Assembly: GCF_017168145.1 (NCBI RefSeq)
Contig: NZ_JADQTL010000008.1
Location: 248,001-312,000 of the forward strand
DNA: 64,000 bases
Direction: 5' to 3'
DNA from: Anaerovorax sp. IOR16
Lineage (GTDB): Bacteria > Bacillota > Clostridia > Peptostreptococcales > Anaerovoracaceae
The position numbers and the translations under genes are program-made. Numbering within the stretch: the first letter of the stretch is position 1; each line of letters opens with the position of its first letter. Below the pieces are notes generated by a model that searched no databases, had not been told where the DNA came from, and saw only the letters and a program-made list of their open reading frames with translations. Shown here in pieces: positions 32,915 to 42,231 of the stretch.

Positions 32915-33058
32915 TTAAAGAAGTTTAGCCATATAAATACGAGAAATATCTCCCCAAGGATGGTACCCATCAGCGATATATTCAAAATGATAATGCTCGT
33001 AATATCCTATATGATCTGTACATAAATAAAGATTATTCCTTTCTCTTATTTTCCCTGA
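32915..33058 (-). pseudogene. C-terminal remnant of a GNAT acetyltransferase
   Basis: About 48 codons end at TAA 32915 and read [14 protein letters not shown], then [12 protein letters not shown], a well-known GNAT C-terminus. The rest of the gene is gone; the next gene begins its stop codon at 33062. Confidence 0.7.
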
Positions 33059-33061
33059 ACA

Positions 33062-33895
33062 TTACTTTTTAAGGTTTTCTAAAATCTCATGATAGCGTTT
33101 TGTAGCCAACACACTCGGTGCACCCTTTTTACAGAAAGAGAGTTTTGCTAATTTGGGAACAACACGCTCAACTACGATTTGACCGTCTACGGTTTTTGTC
33201 TGCAATGTGTCTAATGCTTCCAGAAAGCGGCTATCTTTCTTTGCTCGATTATAGAATGACAAGACATACACATAATCAAACAGGTTATAGTTGCGAAATG
33301 GATACTCAACCTGCATAAACAATGTACCAATTCCGTAATGGCAAGGACCAATCGGTTTCCGAATCACCCAATGTTCCAACAAAAAATCCACGGCTCTATC
33401 AAGTGCCTGTTCTTTGTTTAAGTAATCGCTAAAGCGAAATGCATCAAGCGTATTCAGCGTAGGCTGTGGATTGGAGTATTCCGTTTCTTCTCCATGTCCA
33501 AAGGAAAACTTATTGCAGCGCCAACCACCATCTTTATACTGTGTGTCTAAAAAATACTGAAACGTCTTTTGAAGTCTGTCGTCATGAGCATACCCCATAT
33601 GGCACAACACATTCGCTGCAATCGCCGTCTGGCATGGATAAATACTGCCTTTGGGATATATTTTAAATCGCCCATCTTTTTGCCACACACTGAAAATCAA
33701 ATCAGCGGTATCTTTTAAAATCGGCTCATTAGGGAGCATTCCTAATTCCAATAAGTAAAGAGCGCTTTCAAAAGTTGAAAACGGCGAACCTTTTAGCAAT
33801 CTTTTATCCTGTGTAGCCCAAAGGTCTGCCCCATTGTCATGCCTGTGTGATAAGATTACTTCTACATCAGATAAATATTGTTGTTCCACTGCCAT
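33062..33895 (-). CDS. Prenyltransferase/squalene-oxidase-like alpha/alpha-toroid protein
   Basis: 277 residues. Repeats of about 50 residues with G-R-F-K-I-Y, D-G-G-W-R-C-N and T-L-N-T-L-D-A-F are typical of terpenoid-cyclase-like toroid folds. The catalytic D-x-D-D of cyclases is not present, so a binding or unknown role is more likely. GGAGG lies eight bases before ATG 33895. Similar stand-alone proteins in clostridia are annotated as prenyltransferases without proof. Confidence 0.65.
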   Translation of the reverse strand: MAVEQQYLSDVEVILSHRHDNGADLWATQDKRLLKGSPFSTFESALYLLELGMLPNEPILKDTADLIFSVWQKDGRFKIYPKGSIYPCQTAIAANVLCHMGYAHDDRLQKTFQYFLDTQYKDGGWRCNKFSFGHGEETEYSNPQPTLNTLDAFRFSDYLNKEQALDRAVDFLLEHWVIRKPIGPCHYGIGTLFMQVEYPFRNYNLFDYVYVLSFYNRAKKDSRFLEALDTLQTKTVDGQIVVERVVPKLAKLSFCKKGAPSVLATKRYHEILENLKK

Positions 33896-34011
33896 TATTA
33901 TTTTCCTCCATGAAAAAAACATAGGTTTTCTCTTATTGTAAATCAAAAATAAGACTAGCACTCAATTTCTCGATGTTCTTCGGACTTTGCTTTGCATCAT
34001 TATATCACACA

Positions 34012-34060
34012 AAAAGAAAAACGGGATGTATGAGTTCAAACTCTCATACATCCCGTTTTC
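34012..34060 (-). terminator. Terminator overlapping the end of the XRE-membrane gene
   Basis: ACGGGATGTATGAG and CTCATACATCCCGT form a 14-bp stem. The gene's TGA stop lies inside the stem, and T-rich DNA follows. Confidence 0.88.
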
Positions 34061-34673
34061 TTGGTGTTTTGTAAAGAAGTTTAATAGTGAATCCTACCAG
34101 CGTGAGCAGTCCAAGTGTCATACACCATGCAATGATTGCATGAATTACTAGGTCATCTCTATATATCCACGGTGTAAAGGCCCACCAAAATCGAATGCCT
34201 GTTGCATAGCGAAAATATGTGTAAACTTGTATATACAATGCCCACCCGCACCAAAGACCGAGGTGCTTCTTTATAAAGAAGCACATTGCACCTAAGGTAA
34301 AGAATGGAGAAGCAAAAATAAGTGCAGCCAGTAGATCTGCTAATATCAGAAATACAAGGAATATCACAGCAGCAGCAATCAGTAAAATAATGCCGACCAT
34401 CCTGCTATTAGGTATCTGGCTGTGCGCAGTATGTCCATTCACCTCAGCCTGTTGCGTCTCTGATGGATTTCCGCACTCCGTTCCGCACACAAGTTCATCG
34501 AGAGATACACCAAATAATTTTCCTATATCAACAAGTTTATTTATTTCTGGTATAGAGGTATTTGTCTCCCATTTTGAAATCGACTGACGCGAAACGCCAA
34601 GTGCTTCAGCCAGATCACTTTGGGACATATTTTTCTTAATCCTAAGATCATGAATTCTTTCGCCTATATTCAT
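34044..34673 (-). CDS. XRE-family regulator with C-terminal membrane domain
   Basis: 209 residues. Residues 5-60 are a Cro/CI helix-turn-helix (M-S-Q-S-D-L-A-E-A-L-G-V-S-R-Q-S-I-S-K-W-E). After a polar linker come four to five hydrophobic segments from about 92 on. Membrane-tethered XRE proteins of this shape are common in Firmicutes and may sense envelope state. GAGGA precedes ATG 34673. Single gene. Confidence 0.88.
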   Translation of the reverse strand: MNIGERIHDLRIKKNMSQSDLAEALGVSRQSISKWETNTSIPEINKLVDIGKLFGVSLDELVCGTECGNPSETQQAEVNGHTAHSQIPNSRMVGIILLIAAAVIFLVFLILADLLAALIFASPFFTLGAMCFFIKKHLGLWCGWALYIQVYTYFRYATGIRFWWAFTPWIYRDDLVIHAIIAWCMTLGLLTLVGFTIKLLYKTPRKRDV

Positions 34674-34800
34674 GTCATATCCTCCTTTGGTTTCTTATAC
34701 TGTTATTATATCGAATGACTTCATAGGCAGTCTACCAATCCTGCTTTGAATATTAGCAACTAATGGTTGCAAGTACAAAATACGATTTCTTTCAGGAAAG

Positions 34801-35325
34801 TTAGACGGAGATTTTTGTTCGACTATAAATCAAATGAGGCATATCAATATTATTATAATGTTTCACATATTCACTTTCAATTTTCATATTAAGTTTTTCT
34901 GCAATTCTACGTGATGGTAAGTTGTTGGGTCTGATTTGGGCTATTACTTTATCTGCATTTAATTTAGAAAAAGCATAATTCATGCAAGCTTCTGCGCCCT
35001 CAAGGGCATACCCTTTTCCCCAATATCTTTTATTAAGTATATATGCAATTCCAATATGTTGAGTACCATTAATGTCTTCAATTAAAGGACCTATCACGCC
35101 TATAAAATCATTTGTGCTTTTTACAATAACAGCAAAATAACTATATCCTTCATTTGCATAGCGAATAAGATTTTTATTAATCCATTCATTGACTTCTTCG
35201 TCTGTAAAAGCATGTTCCCACGCATACATCACTTCGGAATCCTGTAATATAGTTCTTAAACTATTAAAATCACTCTTGGAAATTTTACGGAAATTCAATC
35301 TTTTTGATTCTATAATCCAATTCAT
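34801..35325 (-). CDS. GNAT acetyltransferase, RimJ/RimL type
   Basis: 174 residues. Starts I-I-E-S-K-R-L-N-F-R-K-I as in RimJ/RimL-like enzymes, with the acetyl-CoA motif N-K-R-Y-W-G-K-G-Y-A-L-E near 98-109 and N-x-P-S-R-R-I-A-E-K-L near 135. It likely N-acetylates a protein N-terminus or small amine. GAGGTGA lies five bases before ATG 35325. Confidence 0.88.
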   Translation of the reverse strand: MNWIIESKRLNFRKISKSDFNSLRTILQDSEVMYAWEHAFTDEEVNEWINKNLIRYANEGYSYFAVIVKSTNDFIGVIGPLIEDINGTQHIGIAYILNKRYWGKGYALEGAEACMNYAFSKLNADKVIAQIRPNNLPSRRIAEKLNMKIESEYVKHYNNIDMPHLIYSRTKISV

Positions 35326-35385
35326 TAAAGTCACCTCACCAATATAAGTAATCCTTGCTCCAAGTTTAACACAGATAAAAACAAA

Positions 35386-35421
35386 AAGTCATGTATAAGT
35401 TGAACTCCTCATACATGACTT
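35386..35421 (-). terminator. Terminator-like hairpin upstream of the GNAT gene
   Basis: AAGTCATGTATAAG and CTCATACATGACTT pair (two mismatches). It resembles the terminator at 34012-34060. It would stop transcripts reaching the GNAT gene from upstream DNA. The rest of 35422-35590 is very A+T-rich with no gene seen. Confidence 0.6.
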
Positions 35422-35593
35422 CTTACTGGTATAGGCATCGCAGAGCACTTTATATTGAATGCTCTTTACATGACAATTATCTCTAATAAAATGATTAATA
35501 ATCAAAATATATTGAAAATACCAAAAAAATAATAATATAATAAAAATATAAATTATTTTTTAATTATTTTTATTATCTGTTATGGAGGTTTTT

Positions 35594-36046
35594 ATGGATA
35601 TCATCCCTATGTTCAAACAAATAAATATAAATAATAAAGTTTTTTTATTGTTTAGCTATATTTTTTTCATGATTTGTATCTATTGTTGTTTACTTTATCA
35701 TAATTATATTGGAGAACAACATCGAACATATCTAATTGATTATTATTTTTTTTATGTATCCCTAATTTATATTACAATTGCAGTTTTACTATATTTATTG
35801 ATTCATATTGGCGAAAAACTAATATCTTATGTTGTTTTCTTTTTTTATAATCTATTTTTTATAGCTGCATGGATTTTTCTTATGCTTTCACATAATTTAT
35901 ATATATCTATTATAATGCGGTATTATATTATTGTGCCTCATTATGCAATTTCAAATGTAGTTCTTGGAGTTGTATTAGTGATGTTTGTTCGATCAGCTAT
36001 CTATCATATAAAAAGACGAAATTCAAATAAAATGATGCCATCGTAG
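35594..36046 (+). CDS. Hypothetical AT-rich membrane protein
   Basis: 150 residues, four to five hydrophobic segments, many Tyr, Ile and Phe; family not recognised. GGAGG lies five bases before ATG 35594. The DNA is far richer in A+T than its neighbours, hinting at recent acquisition or at loss of constraint. A tRNA-like relic follows directly after its stop codon, and an IS lies just beyond. Confidence 0.55.
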   Translation: MDIIPMFKQININNKVFLLFSYIFFMICIYCCLLYHNYIGEQHRTYLIDYYFFYVSLIYITIAVLLYLLIHIGEKLISYVVFFFYNLFFIAAWIFLMLSHNLYISIIMRYYIIVPHYAISNVVLGVVLVMFVRSAIYHIKRRNSNKMMPS

Positions 36047-36061
36047 ATGGGCAATTTGACT

Positions 36062-36097
36062 CTCACCTCAGGAGGTTCGACTCCTCGCTCACAAAAA
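36062..36097 (+). pseudogene. tRNA 3'-half-like relic
   Basis: GGAGG, loop TTCGACT, CCTCG forms a T-arm with the exact TTCRANY loop consensus and one mismatch at the stem base. No matching 5' half lies upstream. The T-arm is nearly the same as that of tRNA-Leu at 37740-37826, so it may be a fragment left by integration or deletion. Confidence 0.3.
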
Positions 36098-36104
36098 CAT
36101 AAAA

Positions 36105-36123
36105 AGACGCCCAAAGGGCGTCT
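36105..36123 (+). terminator. Terminator hairpin, left copy of the IS target duplication
   Basis: AGACGCCC-AAA-GGGCGTCT. The same 19 bases recur at 37712-37730 on the other side of the IS, where they are followed by TTTTTT. Before insertion this was one two-way terminator between the relic and tRNA-Leu. Confidence 0.85.
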
Positions 36124-37711
36124 CAGACTGTAGACAAGGATATCTCTATCTTTGCCTACAGTTTTTTTTACATAATGTAATACATTTTATTGTATTTATG
36201 GTAAAATATATGTATAAATACATGGAGGTATTTGCTTTATGATGGGTAAGAAAGATTTATTAGGTCGTGATCAATTTCAAATGGTAACCTTGAATTCTCT
36301 TGTTCCACAAGATCATATTATTCGTAAGATAGATACTGCGATTAATCTCTCTTTCATTTATGACCTTGTAAAAGATTTGTATTCTGATGTGGGAAAAGAA
36401 AGCATCGACCCTGTCGTCTTAATTAAAATTACCCTCATTCAATATACCTTTGGTATTCGATCCATGAGGCAGACCATTAAAGAAATTCAAACGAATGTAG
36501 CTTATCGATGGTATCTTGGTTATAGTTTAGAGGAAGAAATTCCTCACTTTTCTACCTTTGGTAAAAACTACTCTCGTCGGTTTCAAAATACTGACTTATT
36601 CGAACAAATCTTTCAAAGAGTCATTGCTGAAATTATGGAATATGAATTCATTAATTCAGAAAGCATTTTCATTGACGGTACACATATTAAAGCAAGTGCA
36701 AATAACCATAACAGTGAAAAAGAAACCGTTTTGGAATCCGTTAAATACTATGAAAAAGAACTAATGAAAGAAATTAACGAAGATCGCATTGAACGAGGAA
36801 AACAAGCTTGTAAAAAAAAACGGAAGCCAAAGAAAAGACAAAAGTAATCAAGAAAAGTACCGTAGATCCGGATTGCGGTGTATTTCATAAAGGAAAGCAT
36901 AAGGTAGTATTTGCTTATGCTGCAAATGTAGCTTGCGATCGAAACAATTACATACTTGCTTTTCATACAAATCCAGGAAATGTACATGACTCAGTTGCAT
37001 TCCCAAAGATTTATGAAAAAGTAAAAAGATATAAAGGTGTAAAAAATATTGTAATGGATTCCGGATATAAAACACCTGCAATTGCTAGAGAAATACTCAA
37101 AGATAAACGAATTCCTATCCTACCATACAAACGACCTATGACAAAAAATGGTTATTTTAAAAAACACGAATATGCTTATGATGAATACTATGATTGCTTT
37201 GTATGCCCAGAAAACCAAGTGTTAAACTATACTACAACAAATAGAGAAGGGTATCGGGAATATAAGAGTAAAGGAGAAATTTGCAAGAGTTGCCCTTCCT
37301 TATCAGAATGCACAGCAAGTAAGGACCATGTAAAAGTAGTCACACGTCATATATGGGAAAACTACATAGAGCAATGTGAGGACATTCGTCATACTCCAAA
37401 GTATCGAGATCTTTACAAACTACGGAGTCAAACCATTGAGCGAGTCTTTGCAGATGCAAAAGAAAAACATAATATGCGTTATACACAATATCGAGGGATT
37501 CAGAAGATAGAAATGGAACTGAATCTTCTTTTTGCGTCCATGAATCTAAAAAAACTAGCAACATGGATTCATAAATCTGAAAGAAGGAATCAAATGGCAT
37601 AGAGATATCCTTTTATTTTTTCTTTTTTTAAAAGCTTTATAGAAAAAATAGAAAATACCTTGCAGAAATTATAAGAATATAAATTTAGCAAGGTATTTTG
37701 TCTACAGTCTG
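36124..37711 (+). mobile_element. IS1182-type insertion sequence, 1588 bp
   Basis: The ends are perfect 14-bp inverted repeats CAGACTGTAGACAA (36124-36137) and TTGTCTACAGTCTG (37698-37711). It is flanked by a 19-bp direct duplication of a terminator stem-loop. IS1182 elements are known to favour palindromes and to make variable, long duplications. The left end also folds into a terminator-like hairpin (36125-36170) ahead of the transposase, probably to block readthrough. Confidence 0.88.
36239..37602 (+). pseudogene. IS1182-family transposase, frame broken at an A9 run
   Basis: The first frame (36239-36847, 202 residues) carries the N-terminal domain and the DDE strand S-I-F-I-D-G-T-H-I-K. 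Near 36810 a run of nine A is followed by a stop at 36845. A minus-one shift in the run joins it to the second part (up to 37602) with H-K-V-V-F-A-Y-A-A, V-M-D-S-G-Y-K-T-P, a C-K-S-C-P...C cluster and R-S-Q-T-I-E-R-V-F-A-D-A-K-E. IS1182 enzymes are usually one frame, so it is a decayed or slippage-dependent gene. GGAGG precedes ATG 36239. Confidence 0.88.
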
Positions 37712-37734
37712 AGACGCCCAAAGGGCGTCTTTTT
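37712..37734 (-). terminator. Terminator of tRNA-Leu, right copy of the IS duplication
   Basis: AGACGCCC-AAA-GGGCGTCT then TTTTTT. On the minus strand the T tract was lost with the IS insertion: tRNA-Leu readthrough now meets the IS end instead of the original A/T run. Confidence 0.75.
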
Positions 37735-37739
37735 TATGT

Positions 37740-37826
37740 TGGTGCAGGCAAGAGGACTCGAACCTCCATGAAGAAACCTTCACACGGACCTGAACCGTGC
37801 GCGTCTGCCAATTCCGCCATGCCTGC
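37740..37826 (-). tRNA. tRNA-Leu (anticodon CAG)
   Basis: Acceptor GCAGGCA pairs with TGCCTGC, followed by A and an encoded CCA. Anticodon arm CACGG-TTCAGGT-CCGTG gives CAG. A long variable arm, as expected for a class II tRNA, and T-arm GGAGG-TTCGAGT-CCTCT are present. Confidence 0.96.
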
Positions 37827-37939
37827 GTATTGTTACGAAAATTATATTAGCACGAAAGGTAAGGAAAATCAAGTAAATAATAAAAAACCGTTAGTGCAAT
37901 CGATAAGAAAAAGGGATTTGTCCTGTTCTTTATAGCTGC

Positions 37940-37977
37940 AAAAAAATATCGAAACAGCCGCTAATACGGTTGCTTCG
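37940..37977 (-). terminator. Terminator of the trxB-flavoprotein operon
   Basis: Minus strand: CGAAGCAACCG, loop TATTAG, CGGCTGTTTCG (two mismatches), then ATATTTTTTT. Confidence 0.75.
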
Positions 37978-38043
37978 ATTAAATACTTGTTTCTATTCTT
38001 TTGACTCTTTGTTCATTTATTTCTTATTGTATTGCATTTTTTA

Positions 38044-39423
38044 TTATTGATACTTTTCAATCAGTTTTCGTGCTACCCATACTCCGCTTGCTGATGCCTG
38101 AGATAAGGAATGTGTTACGCCGGAACCATCACCTAAAGCATACAGACCCTTAATCTTTGTCTCAAGGTTTTCATCCACCTGAACCTTAGAATTATAGAAT
38201 TTTACTTCCACACCATAAAGCAGTGTATCTTCGTTTGCTGTACCCGGTGCAATCTTATCCAAAGCATAAATCATTTCTATGATAGCATCCAGCTGTCTCT
38301 TTGGAATTACTAAGCTCAAGTCACCAGGTGTTGCCTTCAATGTCGGATTTGTAAAGCACTTTTCCATTCTGCGTGCACTACTTCTTCTTCCCTTAACCAA
38401 ATCACCAAAACGCTGTAATAAAACACCGCCTCCAAGCATATTGGAAAGCTTTGCAATTGATTCACCATATTCGTTGCTGTTCTTAAACGGTTCGGTGAAT
38501 TTGTTTGATACCAATAAAGCAAAGTTTGTGTTTTCGGTACGCAATGCAGGATCAGAATAACTATGTCCATTTACAGTAACAATACCATTTGTATTTTCTG
38601 ATACGACTTCACCATATGGATTCATGCAGAATGTACGAACCATGTCATTGTATTTTTCTGTCTTATAAACAATTTTACTTTCATACACTTCGTCAGTAAT
38701 GTGCTTAAATACTTCTGCAGGTAATTCTACACGTACACCAATGTCTACACGGTTGGACTCTAATTCAATATCCATTTTATTGCACACATCCGAAATCCAC
38801 TTAGAACCGGAACGACCTGTTGCAAGGACTAATTCATTGCACTGGAATTCCTCACCCTTATCTGTTGTAACAGAAAATCCTTCATCAAACTTTTCCACCT
38901 TAGAAATTGTAGTGTGGAACATGGTATCTATGCGTTCTTTTGTGTAATCAAAAATTTTACCTAAAATACGTACATTTCGGTCAGTACCTAAATGTCTTAC
39001 CTTTGCATCTAATAAATGTAAATTGTTACGCAGTGCAGTTGTCTTTAAATCCGTACTTCCGGTCGAATAAAGCTTCGCATCCGCTCCACCCATATTACAG
39101 AGTACTTCATCAACATATTCCATCAGATTTAAGGCCTCTTCAGCTCCTACATAACGATGCAGATCGCCTCCAAACTGATTTGTAATATTGTATTTGCCAT
39201 CCGAAAGCGTTCCTGCTCCACCATAACCATTCATAATATGACAAGGGCTACACTTGATACAATTGCTTACCTTACCCAATTTAATCGGGCAGATTCTCTG
39301 TTCTAAGCTTGCACCCTTATCGATCATAAGAACCTTTGCCTTATTCTCTCTTTTGGTTAATTCATAAGACATAAACACTCCGCTGGCGCCTGCTCCAACA
39401 ATAATTACATCGTACTTTTTCAT
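38044..39423 (-). CDS. FAD-dependent dehydrogenase of the COG2509 family
   Basis: 459 residues. N-terminal dinucleotide fold V-I-I-V-G-A-G-A-S-G-V-F, then the family's cysteine-rich stretch I-C-P-I-K-L-G...C-I-K-C-S-P-C-H with G-Y-G-G-A-G-T-L-S-D-G-K, and a C-terminal FAD motif L-Y-A-L-G-D-G-S-G-V-T. The family is widespread in anaerobes but its substrate is not settled. It starts 20 bases after trxB, so the two flavoproteins are co-transcribed. GGAGG precedes ATG 39423. Confidence 0.85.
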   Translation of the reverse strand: MKKYDVIIVGAGASGVFMSYELTKRENKAKVLMIDKGASLEQRICPIKLGKVSNCIKCSPCHIMNGYGGAGTLSDGKYNITNQFGGDLHRYVGAEEALNLMEYVDEVLCNMGGADAKLYSTGSTDLKTTALRNNLHLLDAKVRHLGTDRNVRILGKIFDYTKERIDTMFHTTISKVEKFDEGFSVTTDKGEEFQCNELVLATGRSGSKWISDVCNKMDIELESNRVDIGVRVELPAEVFKHITDEVYESKIVYKTEKYNDMVRTFCMNPYGEVVSENTNGIVTVNGHSYSDPALRTENTNFALLVSNKFTEPFKNSNEYGESIAKLSNMLGGGVLLQRFGDLVKGRRSSARRMEKCFTNPTLKATPGDLSLVIPKRQLDAIIEMIYALDKIAPGTANEDTLLYGVEVKFYNSKVQVDENLETKIKGLYALGDGSGVTHSLSQASASGVWVARKLIEKYQ

Positions 39424-39442
39424 TCTTTCCTCCAGTATTCTT

Positions 39443-40378
39443 TTATTCCAAAGAATCTATATATTTTTCTGCTTGCACCGCACCGATCGCTCCATCCGAA
39501 ACAGCAGTGACAACCTGTCTTAAGCTTTTCACTCTTACATCCCCTGCTGCAAAAACACCATCAATGGACGTTTTCATCATATCATCAGCTTTGATGTAAC
39601 CGTTTTCTAATTCCAATTCTTCTTTAAATAAAGCCGTATTTGGTGCATAGCCTACAAAAACAAATACACCGAACGTCATATCTTCCGGACTTGCTATATA
39701 CTCTGTCTTTTCCCCTGTTTTTAAATTCTTGATAACCATCTTTTCTAAAATACCGTCTCCAGAAAGCGACTCAATGGCAGAATCCCACATAAAATCAATC
39801 TTTGGATTTTTCTTTGCCTTTTCTTGAATGGATTTTGCCGCACGCAGCTGATCTCTGCGATGAATAATGCTTACCTTTCTAGCAAACTTCGTAAGGAAAA
39901 GAGCTTCCTCTACTGCCGTATCTCCACCGCCGACTACAAACACATCAAGTCCACGGAAAAAAGATGCATCACAAGTCGCACAATAAGAAACTCCGCGTCC
40001 AATGAACTGTTCTTCCCCTTCACATCCTAAACGCTTTGAAGCAGCACCGGATGCAATAATAATCGACTTTGCACGATAGGTCTCTTGTTGACCTTTTAAT
40101 ACCTTTACCTTTTGTGATAAATCAACCTCAGTTATTTCATCCGAAATTGTCTCTACTCCAAAATGCGCAGCCTGCTTTTTCATACGATCAATCAAAGTCG
40201 CACCAGATTCTTCTTCGACACATCCCGGATAATTTTCAATTTCCGATGTCATCATAATCTGTCCGCCTACTTGTTCCTTTTCAATCAACAAAGTAGAAAG
40301 AGTCGCTCTTCCTGCATAAAGTGCAGCAGAAAGTCCTGCAGGTCCGCCACCAATGATAACAACGTCATATACTTTCAT
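39443..40378 (-). CDS. trxB: Thioredoxin reductase
   Basis: 311 residues, normal length. FAD site G-G-G-P-A-G-L-S-A-A-L-Y, the redox pair C-A-T-C-D near 136-139, NADPH site V-G-G-G-D-T-A-V-E-E-A and C-terminal A-G-D-V-R-V-K are all present. It passes electrons from NADPH to thioredoxin. ATG 40378 with GGAGG six bases upstream is the start. No thioredoxin gene is next to it; the COG2509 flavoprotein is its operon partner. Confidence 0.95.
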   Translation of the reverse strand: MKVYDVVIIGGGPAGLSAALYAGRATLSTLLIEKEQVGGQIMMTSEIENYPGCVEEESGATLIDRMKKQAAHFGVETISDEITEVDLSQKVKVLKGQQETYRAKSIIIASGAASKRLGCEGEEQFIGRGVSYCATCDASFFRGLDVFVVGGGDTAVEEALFLTKFARKVSIIHRRDQLRAAKSIQEKAKKNPKIDFMWDSAIESLSGDGILEKMVIKNLKTGEKTEYIASPEDMTFGVFVFVGYAPNTALFKEELELENGYIKADDMMKTSIDGVFAAGDVRVKSLRQVVTAVSDGAIGAVQAEKYIDSLE

Positions 40379-40632
40379 CACATTCCTCCGTTATTTCTCA
40401 ATCTTCATACTCTCAAATGATTCTCGAATGACTCATTTTCAGAATGAATCCTGAACATCTGAAAATCCATATGACTCATATAGATTTTGCCAACAGTTTA
40501 GTATAACATAAATTCCCTTTTTGGTATAGTTTTTCATTAGGGATCCAATATATATATTTTACCCAAAAACTAAGGTGCAAAACATAAAAAATGGTATTAA
40601 AAGAACATAGTATCTCATTTAAAAAACGCTTA
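40379..40632. other. Intergenic region, promoter side of trxB
   Basis: 254 bases, A+T-rich. It carries the trxB ribosome site at its left end and a T-rich stretch near 40510-40545. I see no convincing gene, RNA or hairpin. Confidence 0.5.
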
Positions 40633-42015
40633 TTAACGATTAATGATTGGTATTGGTGTTTTATCAATTTCATCCAAGTGTCCCTCATAAACATAATACT
40701 CTGTTTCCCTTGCAATGACTCCACTAAGCAGTAGCACTGCAATGAGATTCGGAATTGCCATCAACGCATTCAGCATATCTGCAAAACTCCATATAATCTC
40801 TAAGTTAGAAACTGCACCGACAAAAACCATTGCAATCCATATTAATCGATATGGATATATTACTCTCTTTCCGAACAAGTACTGTGCTGCTTTTTCACCA
40901 TAATACGACCATCCTAAAATAGTCGAAAACGCAAACGCAATCATACCAAAGGTTAAAACAATTGGCCCTATGTAAGGAATCTGATCAAACGCCATAGACG
41001 TAAGCTGCCCTCCATTTCCTTCGGTTGCATTGATTTCAGGATTTGCAAGAATGGTACTGACTAGCACCAAACCGGTTATTCCACAGATTACACCCGTATC
41101 CCAAAACGTTGCCGTTGAAGAAACCATTGCTTGGCGCACCGGATTTCTTGTCTGTGCAGCGGCCGCCACAATTGGTGCAGAACCCATTCCGGACTCATTG
41201 GAAAACAATCCTCTTGCCACACCGTAACGACAAGCAATCAAAATCGTAGAACCGACAAATCCGCCTCCTGCAGCTCGCTTTGTAAAAGCTCCTAAAAGAA
41301 TTGTTTTTATGGCATCCATTAAATAGCTCTGATTTATAAATAAAATAAGAATGCATCCTACAACATAAAAAAGAGCCATAAACGGCACCAGTTTTTCACA
41401 GACCTTTGTTATGGACTGTACGCCCCCTATAATGACAACCGCTACCAATAGTGCTAACAGGATTCCGGTTATTTTTTCAGATACATTAAAATTTTGTTTT
41501 ATTACAACAGAGACTGCATTTGCCTGTACCCCGGAACCAATTCCAAAACCCGCCAACGCAGTAAACACTGCAAATAAAACAGCCAGCCATTTCATCTTTA
41601 GTCCTCGTTCCAATGCATACATAGCACCACCAAGCATCGATCCATCTGCGGTTTGCACACGATATTTTATTGCAATGAGAGCTTCGCTATACTTTGTTGC
41701 TATTCCAAAACAACCTGTAATCCAAGTCCAAAATACAGCACCGGGCCCTCCGAGTGCAATTGCCGTCCCAACACCCACAATATTCCCTGTACCAATCGTA
41801 GAAGCCAGCGCTGTTGTCAAGGCACCAAATTGGCTCACATCCCCCTTTGCTCTGTAATCCTTTGTAACTGATAGACGAATACTATGAAATATTTTTTGCT
41901 GAATGACTCCCGTTCGAAATGTCATAAAAATATGAGTTCCAAACAGCAAAATCAGCATTGGAACCCCCCACAAGTATCCATTGATCCACAATTCAAACAC
42001 ATGGATGGTTTCCAT
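40633..42015 (-). CDS. Sodium:alanine symporter family protein (AGCS/AlsT type)
   Basis: 460 residues with about 10-11 membrane helices. Family patterns: G-A-L-T-T-A-L-A-S-T-I-G-T-G-N-I near 59-74, F-S-N-E-S-G-M-G-S-A-P near 270 and S-T-I-L-G-W-S-Y-Y-G-E near 380. Imports alanine or glycine with sodium. Two starts have good sites; ATG 42015 (GGAGG five bases upstream) gives the family's usual N-terminus, while ATG 42027 would add four residues. Confidence 0.9.
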   Translation of the reverse strand: METIHVFELWINGYLWGVPMLILLFGTHIFMTFRTGVIQQKIFHSIRLSVTKDYRAKGDVSQFGALTTALASTIGTGNIVGVGTAIALGGPGAVFWTWITGCFGIATKYSEALIAIKYRVQTADGSMLGGAMYALERGLKMKWLAVLFAVFTALAGFGIGSGVQANAVSVVIKQNFNVSEKITGILLALLVAVVIIGGVQSITKVCEKLVPFMALFYVVGCILILFINQSYLMDAIKTILLGAFTKRAAGGGFVGSTILIACRYGVARGLFSNESGMGSAPIVAAAAQTRNPVRQAMVSSTATFWDTGVICGITGLVLVSTILANPEINATEGNGGQLTSMAFDQIPYIGPIVLTFGMIAFAFSTILGWSYYGEKAAQYLFGKRVIYPYRLIWIAMVFVGAVSNLEIIWSFADMLNALMAIPNLIAVLLLSGVIARETEYYVYEGHLDEIDKTPIPIINR

Positions 42016-42231
42016 TAAATCCTCCATTATCATTCTCCTCTCTTTATGGAAACGAAACTACAGTTTAATCCCCGTTCTGCAAAAGAATCCACTTTTTCAT
42101 AAAACAGAAAATATTGTTTTCTATTCTAAAAAATCAGTCATCTTTGAAGCATTTATGATATAATAAAACTCGTCCGTTATATCTAAAACGATCATTTGCA
42201 ATCGTATCATTCATTCTAAGGAGCTTATACT

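Noticed and set aside
34012-35421. Two similar hairpins as an inverted-repeat mobile element
   Set aside because: The hairpins at 34012-34060 and 35386-35421 are alike, but each works as a normal terminator and the genes between are ordinary.
38279-39185. Plus-strand frames inside the COG2509 gene
   Set aside because: They are shadows opposite a well-conserved flavoprotein gene and lack ribosome sites.
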